Part shown: piece by piece, positions 1-9,445 of the stretch
Position numbering within the stretch: position 1 is the first letter of the stretch
Layout of the letters: every line of letters starts with the position of its first letter
Source of the DNA: Naegleria lovaniensis
Taxonomy: Eukaryota > Heterolobosea > Eutetramitea > Acrasida > Naegleriidae
Assembly (NCBI RefSeq): GCF_003324165.1
Contig: NW_025407857.1
Coordinates: 1-64,000 of the forward strand
Length of the DNA: 64,000 nucleotides
Reading direction: 5' to 3'
Translations under genes and position numbers: made by a program
Notes under the pieces: generated by a model
What the model was told of the DNA's origin: nothing
The model's input: the letters and a program-made list of their open reading frames with translations, nothing else
Databases searched by the model: none

Positions 1-1
1 C

Positions 2-3000
2 ATTGCAGGTAATGGTACTCAAGGATATAATGGCGACTATATGTTGGCCACCTCTGCTTCCTTATATTATCCTTCGGATGTTGCTGTTGGTCCAAGTGGA
101 GAAGTTGTCATTGCTGACACCAACAACAACAGACTAAGAATTGTTTTTACCAATGGAACAATTATTACTCTTGCTGGTAATGGCTTGCAAGCCTTTTCAG
201 GAGACGGAGGTTTAGCCAATGCTGCTTCACTGGCTGGACCCACTGGCATTATTTTCGTCAAAGACGGTATTCTTATTGCCGACGCTTTCAATGCAAAAGT
301 TAGAAAGCTTCAAACGAAATGTTTTGGTGTCTTGAAAAACGCATGTAATGGTCATGGTTATTGCGTAGCAACAGATACATGTGTTTGTGATTCTGGGTAC
401 ACCTTTGGTCCAACATGTCTTTCGAGTACTCCTACAATTTATACTTTAGCAGGAGGTAATGGTGAGTTTGTGGATCCACAAAAACTTGGAGTTCTCTCCA
501 CTGGTGAAGTCATTGTTTCAGATGCCAATGGAAATGCCATCAAGAAGATCCATTTGGATGGCAAGGTCACCACAATTGCTGGCAATGGTGTTGCTGGTTT
601 CAGCGGAGATAATGGTCCAGCTTCTCAAGCTTTATTGAATCGTCCTTATGGTATTGTTATTTCTCCATCAGATGAAATATTCATTGCAGACAGCAGAAAC
701 CATAGAATTCGAAAGATTGATGTGAACGGTACAATTTCAACAGTTGTAGGAAATGGAGTCAGTGGATTCAGTGGAGATGAAGGTCTTGCCACTTCATGTT
801 CTCTCAACACTCCAATGGATGTTGCGTTGTCTTCTTCAGGTGAACTCTACATTGCCGACATGTACAACTACAGAATCAGAAAAGTATATTTGAATGGAAC
901 CATCAACACTGTGATTGGTTCTGGTGCTTCTGGATATATAGGTGATGGTGGTCTTGCAATTAATGCTGCCCTTGCTCTCATTTATGGTGTTACTGTCACA
1001 TCCAATGGAGAAGTTTACATTTCTGATTCATTCAACTTTAAAGTTCGAAAAGTCGACACCAATGGAATCATCACAACCGTTGCTGGTAATGGTGTTCAGG
1101 GATACAATGCAGACAACATTTTAGCCACCTCTGCTTCCTTATATTATCCTTCGGATGTTGCTGTACTTCCAACTGGTGAAATGTTGATTGCTGATGCCAA
1201 CAACTATAGGGTCAGAATTGTCTTTCCAAACAACACTATTACAACACTTGCTGGAACTGGTGTCCAAGGTTTTAGTGGAGATTATGGTTTGTCCACTTTG
1301 GCACAAATCTCTGCACCAACAGGTTTAATTCTTACCAACCAAGGTATTATATTTGCTGATGCATTTAACGCACGAGTTCGAGTTCTTACTGATGGAAATG
1401 GTCTCAAATGTTTCGGAAAATTTGCCAGAGATCCAAAAGTTTGTTCAGGACATGGTATTTGTGCTACAAAGGATTCTTGCCAATGTTTGCCTGGTTGGAG
1501 TGGACCAAGTTGTGATCAAGCAAGTTGTGTTGCACCTGAAATGGGAATCACTGTTCCATGTTCTGGTCAAGGAACCTGTGTCAATAATACTTGTGCATGT
1601 TTACCAAACGTGTATGGTCCTTTATGCTTCATTAATACCCGAATTGAAGCTCCTTCATATGTAGCTCCAGTTTATGGCTATCAAGCTGCTGCGAATGTGC
1701 AAGTGTCTCCTTTTATCAACCAAACCTATAGTATCAATTATAATTGGTATCAAACTTCTGGTCCTGTGATTTCTAATCTTGCTTCTATTGCAACTAATGG
1801 ACTGAATAGTCCAACATTGCTTCTTCCATTCAGATTCAATAATTTGGCACTTGTGAATGGACTGGTAGCAGGTAACACGTATGGTTTTAGCCTTAATACT
1901 ACAGTTGTATTCTCCTCTGCCACAGTAACCATCAAGAATGACGTTTCTGTGTTAGTTCAACTTGATCCAACTTTAACTTTTACCTTACAAGATGCAAAGA
2001 CCAATCAAAGTATTACATCTGGAACTGCCGGACAAACAATCTTCAAAATCACAATTACAAGCAATTCTAATCCTTACAGCGACACAGACATCCAATATGG
2101 ATTTGGTTATTATGATTTAACAGGTATCATTATTTTGACACCATTATCACCTGCTCCTGCTACATTCACATTACCATACCTCTCAGGAGGCTCAGCTGAT
2201 TTATACGTTGGTACCTTTGGATCAAAAACTATGAGTGTTCAAAAGTTGACCACTATATCCCTTTCCAGTCCAATCAATAATTTACCTACAGATCAAGCTT
2301 TAAATGTCATCCAAAATATCATCTCTCCAAATTCATCTGTGAGCGATATTTTGAGTGCATCCTCTCTTTTGAACACTCTTTCAACTACCAATGCCACTGA
2401 AATTGCAAAGAAGAGTGCAATGAGAACGAGCATCATTCAGAGTATTTCCAACATGGTTGGTACCATGGAAATCAATACTGCCTTCAAAACACTTTCCTCT
2501 GCCACTCAGGTCCCAAGTGAGCTCAGTCCAAGTACTTCTAATTTGGTCATGGACACTTTGGTATCCACCACTCAAGCAGGTCAATTTAATAGAAATTATC
2601 TTCCTTCACTTGTCGGTGTTGCTTCTAACACAATTCTCTCATCATCCTCCAACAAGACAGGTGTATTGATACATTCCGCAGCCAAAGCTCTCATTCCATC
2701 ATTGGCGAGCTCCGAAGTTATTTCTTCGACAAGCACAAACTTGGATGTTGCGTATTTCCAATCTCCAAACTCAAAGGTTAATATTGGAGGTCAAAATTCA
2801 ATGGAGCTGATACAAAGACAACGATTTAATTTGGGATGTTATTTTATTAACGATTTAGATGAAAGAGGAAAATGCCTTTTTGGAGGTTTTTTTACTTATC
2901 CTCAGACACAAAAATCCTCGAGAGCTGTTATTTCTGGTAATTACAGAATTGTTTCCAAGATTGTTGATTTTAATGCATATTATGCAAATGGTTCACTGGC

Positions 3001-3337
3001 AACAAACTTCACTATGGGTGGAACTATACGTTTAGGATTTCTTTTCAGTTCTTCTTCTGGTTATGTTCCAATTTGTGCCACATTTGATCCAATCTCGAAC
3101 ACTTTCAACACAAACGCTAAAATCACAACAACAGTGGTTAACTCAACATTTGTCTATTGTGACACCAACAATGCCAAGGGAAATGCATTGTTGTTACAAC
3201 AAGCAACACCCAGTTCTCCACAGAAATCTGCAAGAACATCTGGACGTGTCTCAATTGCCACAAGTAGATTCCAGTTGAATTATTATGCAATTGCAACAAC
3301 CACTGCTCTACTCCTAATGTCTATCATTTTATTGTAA
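2..3337 (+). CDS. NHL-repeat / EGF-like cell-surface protein, 5' partial
   Basis: The frame is open from the first bases of the window, so the true start lies upstream; the first internal ATG is at 41. The visible 1111 residues hold many NHL-type propeller repeats (recurring AGNG.QG.SGD and IADxxNxRxR patterns) interrupted by EGF-like cysteine knots near residues 107-140 and 465-560 (CSGHGICATKDSCQC, CSGQGTCVNNTCAC). Next comes an Ig/REJ-like stretch (YNWYQTSGP), a long Ser/Thr-rich stalk, a weak GPS-like stretch with paired Cys near the C-terminus, and a terminal hydrophobic segment (YYAIATTTALLLMSIILL) that could be a membrane anchor or a GPI signal. This architecture suggests an extracellular adhesion or recognition protein. 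The propeller-EGF block appears internally duplicated. The ligand is unknown. Single open exon in the visible part. Confidence 0.85.
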   Translation: MAGNGTQGYNGDYMLATSASLYYPSDVAVGPSGEVVIADTNNNRLRIVFTNGTIITLAGNGLQAFSGDGGLANAASLAGPTGIIFVKDGILIADAFNAKVRKLQTKCFGVLKNACNGHGYCVATDTCVCDSGYTFGPTCLSSTPTIYTLAGGNGEFVDPQKLGVLSTGEVIVSDANGNAIKKIHLDGKVTTIAGNGVAGFSGDNGPASQALLNRPYGIVISPSDEIFIADSRNHRIRKIDVNGTISTVVGNGVSGFSGDEGLATSCSLNTPMDVALSSSGELYIADMYNYRIRKVYLNGTINTVIGSGASGYIGDGGLAINAALALIYGVTVTSNGEVYISDSFNFKVRKVDTNGIITTVAGNGVQGYNADNILATSASLYYPSDVAVLPTGEMLIADANNYRVRIVFPNNTITTLAGTGVQGFSGDYGLSTLAQISAPTGLILTNQGIIFADAFNARVRVLTDGNGLKCFGKFARDPKVCSGHGICATKDSCQCLPGWSGPSCDQASCVAPEMGITVPCSGQGTCVNNTCACLPNVYGPLCFINTRIEAPSYVAPVYGYQAAANVQVSPFINQTYSINYNWYQTSGPVISNLASIATNGLNSPTLLLPFRFNNLALVNGLVAGNTYGFSLNTTVVFSSATVTIKNDVSVLVQLDPTLTFTLQDAKTNQSITSGTAGQTIFKITITSNSNPYSDTDIQYGFGYYDLTGIIILTPLSPAPATFTLPYLSGGSADLYVGTFGSKTMSVQKLTTISLSSPINNLPTDQALNVIQNIISPNSSVSDILSASSLLNTLSTTNATEIAKKSAMRTSIIQSISNMVGTMEINTAFKTLSSATQVPSELSPSTSNLVMDTLVSTTQAGQFNRNYLPSLVGVASNTILSSSSNKTGVLIHSAAKALIPSLASSEVISSTSTNLDVAYFQSPNSKVNIGGQNSMELIQRQRFNLGCYFINDLDERGKCLFGGFFTYPQTQKSSRAVISGNYRIVSKIVDFNAYYANGSLATNFTMGGTIRLGFLFSSSSGYVPICATFDPISNTFNTNAKITTTVVNSTFVYCDTNNAKGNALLLQQATPSSPQKSARTSGRVSIATSRFQLNYYAIATTTALLLMSIILL

Positions 3338-3444
3338 ACTGGAAACTCAAATAAATTCTATTTCATTGCTCTCCCAGCGATTATGAAACATCAAATGAAA
3401 TGTGTGTGTCACAGCCAATACGGACCATGAATAATTTAATATGC

Positions 3445-5688
3445 TTATTCCTCGTCATACCACTCGTCATTGCACTCCACTTCCTCCTCATTCAACATTA
3501 AATGGACCTTGCGATTTTCCCACAACAAAGTCACTTCAATGTCAGAGAATTTTCCATTTCTCGATTCTGAATTAACATGGAAGGTGTGTTTTCCCTTTGG
3601 GAACGTTAGACATGTGCCTGTAAAAACATATAGTCCATTACTTTTAACATCCAAATCATCACAAACCAATTCCAAATAAGTACTATATTTTAACATGTCA
3701 TTATGAACCATTCTCAAAGCAACAAGTACTTGGCAAGCCTCGCCAAGAGTCAAAGAAAATTTTTGAGTAAGAATTTTGGTTCCAGTCTCTTCATCTTCTG
3801 TCACAAGATCCTTATCATCATGAACAAGAATTTGTTTGTAGATTGGAAAAGTTGAGGATTTGTGAATGGCATGTAAAAGATTTCGATCGAATTTGAATCC
3901 AAATGCATTCTCTTCCTTGTACAAGTAATCAATGTTAGTGAGATGGCCAATAGCCATTGTACGAAAATTGTCAATGACATCATCTAAGGAAATCCAAAAA
4001 ACACCATCGTCAGGATCCAATACTTGTTTTTTTCTTCTCCCTCTCGAAGAATTTCCTATATCACTGGCAGTGTCCTCATTGAGTGGCAAAAGTCCTGTGT
4101 TTGCACATAATTGCTGAATCAGAGAAAATGTTTCAAGACTGCTTGTGTTGTTCAATTCTCTTCGAACTTGATCGGTCATTTGAGGAGAAACATCAGACCA
4201 GTCACCTTTCCACTCCGTGTTTCCCCATGGATTTCTCAATTTGACCAATTGATGACCCTTATATTCACGTGCATCCACAAGTGCATAATAATGGCCTCCA
4301 ACAATACCTGTTTCTGAAACAAACTCGTCTCCCAATCCAGAATGATCTTCAGTGGCGAAACCAATCATGTTACCATTGTTAAAAGCAGTCAAAATGCATT
4401 CCCAAATTTCATCTCGTGACAATCCACCACCCCCATCAACATCTTCAATTTCTTCTTCACATTCCTCTTCATTTTGATCGTCTTCTTCATATTCTTCTTC
4501 ATTGTCATCATCATCATCCTGTTGTGTACGTAATGCTTGATAATCTTCATGCTTACAATTCTTTAACAATTCGAATTGAGGCACACATCCAGTAAACAGA
4601 TAAATACCCAATGTACCATCGCCTCCTTCGACCTTTGAGTAACTTCCAAACAATTTAGCAATAGCTTTTTCAACAATGGTAGGCCATAGTTCATTGGGGT
4701 TTTTAGATCGAACGACCATGGGTTCTCCTTCACTCGTGACAGGCACATAATCATCCACAGTAACATTTTTCCATTCATTTCTCCAAAATAATCTCAAAGT
4801 ATATTGACCCATGGAAATATTGAAACGAACAAAGAGATGAGCAATTAAATGAGGAAATCTTGCAACTGCTGCCAATGAGCTCAATAACCAGCAATCTCCA
4901 AATTGTCCTTGAATAATATCTGAAATATCAATACCATCAATGATTAATTGTGGATTTTCACACAATTCCGATGCTCGTTTGAATGAACCATAATTATTTT
5001 CTTTCATTTTCTTTTTGGAATGACCCAAAGATGTTTCATTGGGTGGAAATTCCGAATCGGTAAATGGTTCATTCAGTACAGTAGTACCTGGTTGGAATAA
5101 TGATGATGAGTATTGTGGATTGTGTTGTTGTTGTTGTTGTTGAGAATGTTGATCAACAATTAATTGTTGTCCATAATACGACGGTGGAGTCGTCCATGAC
5201 ACAGGTTGTGATTGTTGAGGTGAGAATTGTTGTACATGAGGAGGATAGACGGAAGGTGTCTGTAATAATAATGATGGTTGTTGTTGTTGTTGATAAGCAG
5301 AAGGAATATTGTAGGGTTGTTGTTGTTGTGAGATGAAATTATTGTTATTCATGATTGTTGGATATTGAACTTGTTGTTGCGTTGGAGGTTGTGGTTGAGA
5401 GTTTGGATAGGAATAAGTCCATGATGATGATGGTTGTTGTTGTTGAACAGAAGGATTCATAGATGATGATGGTTGTTGTGGTTGATAGGGATAGCTCTGA
5501 ATATACGATGGTTGAAAGTAGCAGTTCGGGTTAGAAACTTGTCCATACGGATACTGTTGTTGTTGTGGTAAGGATGGTTGGGCATAATATGGTTGTTGTT
5601 GTTGTGGTTGTCCTGGTTGACCATAAAGTGGACCCTGTTGTTGGTTCTGATCCACAGTGAAATGGGGTTGATGATTATTGTTGTACAT
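3445..5688 (-). CDS. Calpain-like cysteine protease with Gln-rich N-terminus
   Basis: A 747-residue protein if translation starts at 5688, where the ATG has an AAAAAAA context; an in-frame ATG at 5766 would add 26 residues. Residues 1-210 are low-complexity Gln/Pro/Tyr/Ser. The calpain (family C2) catalytic core follows: Cys266 in GQFGDCWLLSS, His466 in GGHYYALVDA and Asn486 in KLRNPWGNTEWKGDW. All three triad residues are present, so activity is expected. An acidic Asp/Glu insert (about residues 395-430) lies between the Cys and His subdomains. The C-terminal roughly 180 residues look like the calpain beta-sandwich. No EF-hands are seen. Calpains are intracellular, usually Ca2+-regulated processing proteases; the low-complexity head may serve localisation. 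Single exon. Confidence 0.9.
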   Translation of the reverse strand: MYNNNHQPHFTVDQNQQQGPLYGQPGQPQQQQPYYAQPSLPQQQQYPYGQVSNPNCYFQPSYIQSYPYQPQQPSSSMNPSVQQQQPSSSWTYSYPNSQPQPPTQQQVQYPTIMNNNNFISQQQQPYNIPSAYQQQQQPSLLLQTPSVYPPHVQQFSPQQSQPVSWTTPPSYYGQQLIVDQHSQQQQQQHNPQYSSSLFQPGTTVLNEPFTDSEFPPNETSLGHSKKKMKENNYGSFKRASELCENPQLIIDGIDISDIIQGQFGDCWLLSSLAAVARFPHLIAHLFVRFNISMGQYTLRLFWRNEWKNVTVDDYVPVTSEGEPMVVRSKNPNELWPTIVEKAIAKLFGSYSKVEGGDGTLGIYLFTGCVPQFELLKNCKHEDYQALRTQQDDDDDNEEEYEEDDQNEEECEEEIEDVDGGGGLSRDEIWECILTAFNNGNMIGFATEDHSGLGDEFVSETGIVGGHYYALVDAREYKGHQLVKLRNPWGNTEWKGDWSDVSPQMTDQVRRELNNTSSLETFSLIQQLCANTGLLPLNEDTASDIGNSSRGRRKKQVLDPDDGVFWISLDDVIDNFRTMAIGHLTNIDYLYKEENAFGFKFDRNLLHAIHKSSTFPIYKQILVHDDKDLVTEDEETGTKILTQKFSLTLGEACQVLVALRMVHNDMLKYSTYLELVCDDLDVKSNGLYVFTGTCLTFPKGKHTFHVNSESRNGKFSDIEVTLLWENRKVHLMLNEEEVECNDEWYDEE
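5124..5142. repeat. GTT/CAA triplet run (polyGln codons)
   Basis: A short perfect trinucleotide run inside the calpain gene, encoding Gln on the minus strand. Similar short CAA/CAG runs occur in many genes here (for example near 11630, 12465 and 15555), typical of this genome type. Confidence 0.8.
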
Positions 5689-5906
5689 TTTTTTAGTGAT
5701 CGCCCTTTCTGAATTCGTACTCCTTTGACAACCCTGACACGCGAATTGATCAAGAATAATTCCCAATTCTCATGAGGTTGTTATTAAGGAAGAATAAATT
5801 ATTTTGATCAAGCGTTGTTGTATACAACCTGTTTGTTCATGAAACACCATTAAACTATTATTTATCGAGTGCGCGAATAAAAAAATACCAAAAAAATACC
5901 AGCAAA

Positions 5907-8307
5907 ATGCCAGAAATAACGTCTCCTTTGGCACCACCACCGTCGTTGGCATCTTCGGAACAACAAGAACAAGGGTATGCCGAGAAGGCATTATTGAACC
6001 ATTTAATAGAACTGAGAAAGAGTCATAACAAAGCAGGAATAACCTTATCAGTGTTACCTATTTTTTTCGCATTATCGTTCTGCTCTTCGGGAACGTATTG
6101 GGTCTTTCTTTGTGTGGCGGCTGCGGAAATTGCTTTTCAAATAGCATTAAATACAATCATCACGAGTACTCTAAGAGGATTTTTGGCAACGAATATCGTG
6201 CGAATTTTTGGCATGATTCTGGTCCAAATATTAGTGTACATGCTATTCGGCCCGCATTTTCCTTACCATGTTCTTTCTACTTTCAAAATTCTCATCACTA
6301 CAAAGAATTTTTGTTTCAATTTGAGGTTTATGCTTTTGGCAGGATTTGCTCTTGTATTGGGCTCATGTACAGCCATGCTCATTTCATTTTGGAATTGGAA
6401 AGAAAATATGACGCAATTGGAAATTGGACACTTTTACTCGAGACTAGCAGAAGTATTTATTTTGCAAGTGGGTGTTACTTTGGGAGCATACATGTTCTCG
6501 GATGCATTATTCAAAACGAATCAAGAATTCACAAAACAACAAGTGGAAATTGCAAAAGAAAAAGTGAGAAGTTCAGAAAAAACAAAATTCATTGCTAATT
6601 TGAGTCATGAAGCAAGAAATCCTCTCCATTGCATAACGGGAAGTTTGCAAGTGTTGCATCACCAATTTGAAGGTGAGAAATGTGTTAATGGCTGTAAGCA
6701 TTGCATCCTAAAAAACTCTTCAATTTCTGAAACGATGGAAGATATTAAGGAAAATGCCAATTTACTCTTACATATCTTATCTTCATCTCTACAGATGAGC
6801 TCTCTTGAAATTGGATCAACAGTAATGAAATCAGAGCCATTTTCAATAGTTGCTCTGGTGGATTCGTTAGTTGGCCTCTTTTCTCATCTTTCTCATGAAA
6901 AGAAAATTGCGTTACATGCTTTTTGTAATGTTTCTTCTTTACCATCAACCCTCAAAGGAGATTCGATTCGAATTAGCCAGGTAGTAATGAATTTGATTTC
7001 GAACGCCATTAAATATACAAAACATGGATACGTGAGAGTGAACTGTGATATTTGCACTGAGCAAGATTTAACAGAATTTGACAAGAACATTCGCTCTCGA
7101 TTGGCTCAAAATTCCACTTTTGTTAAACTTGAATGTATTGATACAGGATGTGGTATTTCACAAGATCAAATCCATAACTTGTTTCAGCCTTTCCATATAA
7201 TAGAAAAGCATGAAGACATCAAATTAGGATTTGATCAATATTTTAAGCAAACAGAAAACATTAACAAATTAGGAGAGGGTGGAAGTAGTTTGATATACAC
7301 CAATAGAAATGGGCTTGGGTTGAGTATTGCAAAGTTACTCGTTGATAAAATGAATGGCCAAATAACGGTTAAAAGTGTAGCTAATGAAGGAACCACTATG
7401 ACCATAATTTTACCACTGGAAAAAGCAGAAGGAAACCATGACCTCAAAATCCCTTTAGAAGCGAATCCTACTAAAACAGCCTGGATCATTGATAGTGATG
7501 GATGCTTTAGAGATGTGTTAAAATGCTATCTAAAATTATTTCAACTATATCACGAAATTCTTGAATTCGAGAACAGTCAAAACATTGCATCATTATTGCA
7601 GACAACCACTCCAGATATTGTATTTCTTGTGGAATCAGAGTTTGAGCGTATATGCAACGAATGTCCAACCCTCAATTTTGTCATAACCACCGATCGAGGA
7701 GCAAGACGCAAATATTCAGATTCATGCTATCTTTCAAAGCCAGTGAGATTTAATGATCTTCGAGAGACATTAGAGAACTTCATAGATGTAGATGTTCACA
7801 AGTTGAAAAACGACGAAGAAACAAGACAATTCAAAGAACTCGACGCCAATGATAACGACATCAAATTTGATGAATATTCTGTCTTGCTTGCTGATGACAA
7901 TGATGTGAACAGGAAAGTACTTGAGAAAATGCTGAAAATAATTGGATTTAAGGACATAGATCAAGCAAAGGATGGTATGGAATGTTTTGAGAAATACAAA
8001 CATAAATCATACAATCTGATTCTATTAGACTGTGTGATGCCAATTTTGAGGTATGTATTAATTTAGTGTTAAGAGAAATCACGAGATCATTAAATTCAAT
8101 AGTGGTAAAGAAGCTTGTGAAATGATACGACGAGCAGAGCGCCAAGGCAATTATCACACAACAGCAAGTATTGTTGCTGTAACTGCGAACACATGGGAAT
8201 TGAAAGAACAGCTGTTGTCTCAAGGTTTTGATGAAGTTGCATACAAGCCAATAATGTTACAAAGTTTTAAGGAGCTCTTGGTGAAAGTACTGAAGAGCAA
8301 ACGGTAA
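5907..8307 (+). CDS. Membrane hybrid histidine kinase
   Basis: Two exons, 5907..8050 and 8103..8307, joined across a 52-nt GTATGT...AG intron; the join restores the receiver motif (LLDCVMPILSGKEAC). Product 782 residues. Residues 45-200 contain about six hydrophobic segments, so the sensor is a membrane domain. Next come HisKA with phospho-acceptor His234 (NLSHEARNP) and HATPase_c with N box (NLISNAIKYT), G1 box (DTGCGIS) and G2 box (GLGLSIAKL). A receiver-like segment around 520-620 has no clear phospho-Asp motif, followed by a full receiver with DD near the start, Asp708 and a Lys in AYKP. It probably autophosphorylates and relays intramolecularly to Asp708. The ligand is unknown. Such kinases are common in amoebae and absent from animals. 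Confidence 0.9.
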
Positions 8308-8477
8308 TCTGTAGTCAGTTTTTTAGGTGGCAGTGAATTTTGTGCGGCTATTCCGCAGGGTTTCAGTGAAAATGCATTCACTCGACTACTAATCGCTATT
8401 TCCTTTTTCTCTCAAAAATTCACAGCTGTGCATATCACATTGAAAAAATTATTGACTATTGACATATAACAATCATC

Positions 8478-9374
8478 ATGATGGCAACAGAATCATTAGC
8501 GAGCATAACACCCATGGAATCTCTTGTGAAGAATTTTATCGATCTAAATATCAAATCAATTATTTCGGATCCGAATGTAGACAGATCACAATTAGAACAA
8601 TATGCCGCTTTTCCACTTGATGTTTCTCCAATTCATTTGGCTACTAAGAAGGCATCTATTTGTAGTTTGGACAAGGACGTCATCTCATTCCTCTTTCATG
8701 ACACTGGATACTCTGAAAGAGCTCCTTTTCACGGAAATTCAAAGTTGAAAAAGTTTGTGGCGTGCCATACCATATTAGCATTCAATGTTTATGATATTCA
8801 CAGAGATAATTTAGATGTTGACAAAGCTAATCATGAGAAAGCTTCTGTTGGGGAGGATATTGAAAAAGATGACGGCTTAATGACATCAATTTTCGAAATA
8901 ATCATACAAGAAAAATTTTCAGTTGTGTGGAATCATCGTAAGGAATATGCGAATAGCTATCATTCACTACTCATGAATAACAACTTTGTATTGCAGCTAT
9001 TGGAAGAATTCAAACCAACATCTCCAGGATTGTTGGACAAGAGTGACATGCTGGCTTTTTTATTCGCCAAATTGAAGGCTTTAGATTTAGAAAATGCTTA
9101 CTATCCTAAAGTTCACTCCTTCTACGAAAAGTTGTTTTCGCAATACTCCATTCAAAACATTTGGAAATTTGCAAAGCTGGCATTCTTTGACAGCACTCGG
9201 TTCACGAACGATGATTTTAAATATGCGAGAGAACATAATGAATACAAAGTGTGGGCAAGTCCAAGACAAGTCTTTAAGGAATATCACATTTTGGATGCAA
9301 TCAGAAAAGCACCCTTTGATCAGTACCGCAAGGAGCCTCACCATGGTGGCGGAGACGATTGTATAATTCTTTAA
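8478..9374 (+). CDS. Orphan protein with C-terminal CaaX box
   Basis: A 298-residue single-exon protein of unrecognised family. It is mostly helical-looking, with no signal peptide or membrane segment. The tail is a Gly/His/Asp stretch ending in CIIL, a canonical CaaX prenylation signal; Leu in the last place usually directs geranylgeranylation. A soluble protein tethered to a membrane is therefore inferred. It starts 170 nt after the histidine kinase on the same strand. Two adjacent ATGs (8478, 8481) could start it. Confidence 0.75.
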   Translation: MMATESLASITPMESLVKNFIDLNIKSIISDPNVDRSQLEQYAAFPLDVSPIHLATKKASICSLDKDVISFLFHDTGYSERAPFHGNSKLKKFVACHTILAFNVYDIHRDNLDVDKANHEKASVGEDIEKDDGLMTSIFEIIIQEKFSVVWNHRKEYANSYHSLLMNNNFVLQLLEEFKPTSPGLLDKSDMLAFLFAKLKALDLENAYYPKVHSFYEKLFSQYSIQNIWKFAKLAFFDSTRFTNDDFKYAREHNEYKVWASPRQVFKEYHILDAIRKAPFDQYRKEPHHGGGDDCIIL

Positions 9375-9445
9375 ATTAACATAAACTTTCCATTGCGATT
9401 CGAAATTCCTATTGAAGTTCGAATCTCAAAAAACTAAGCGAGACT

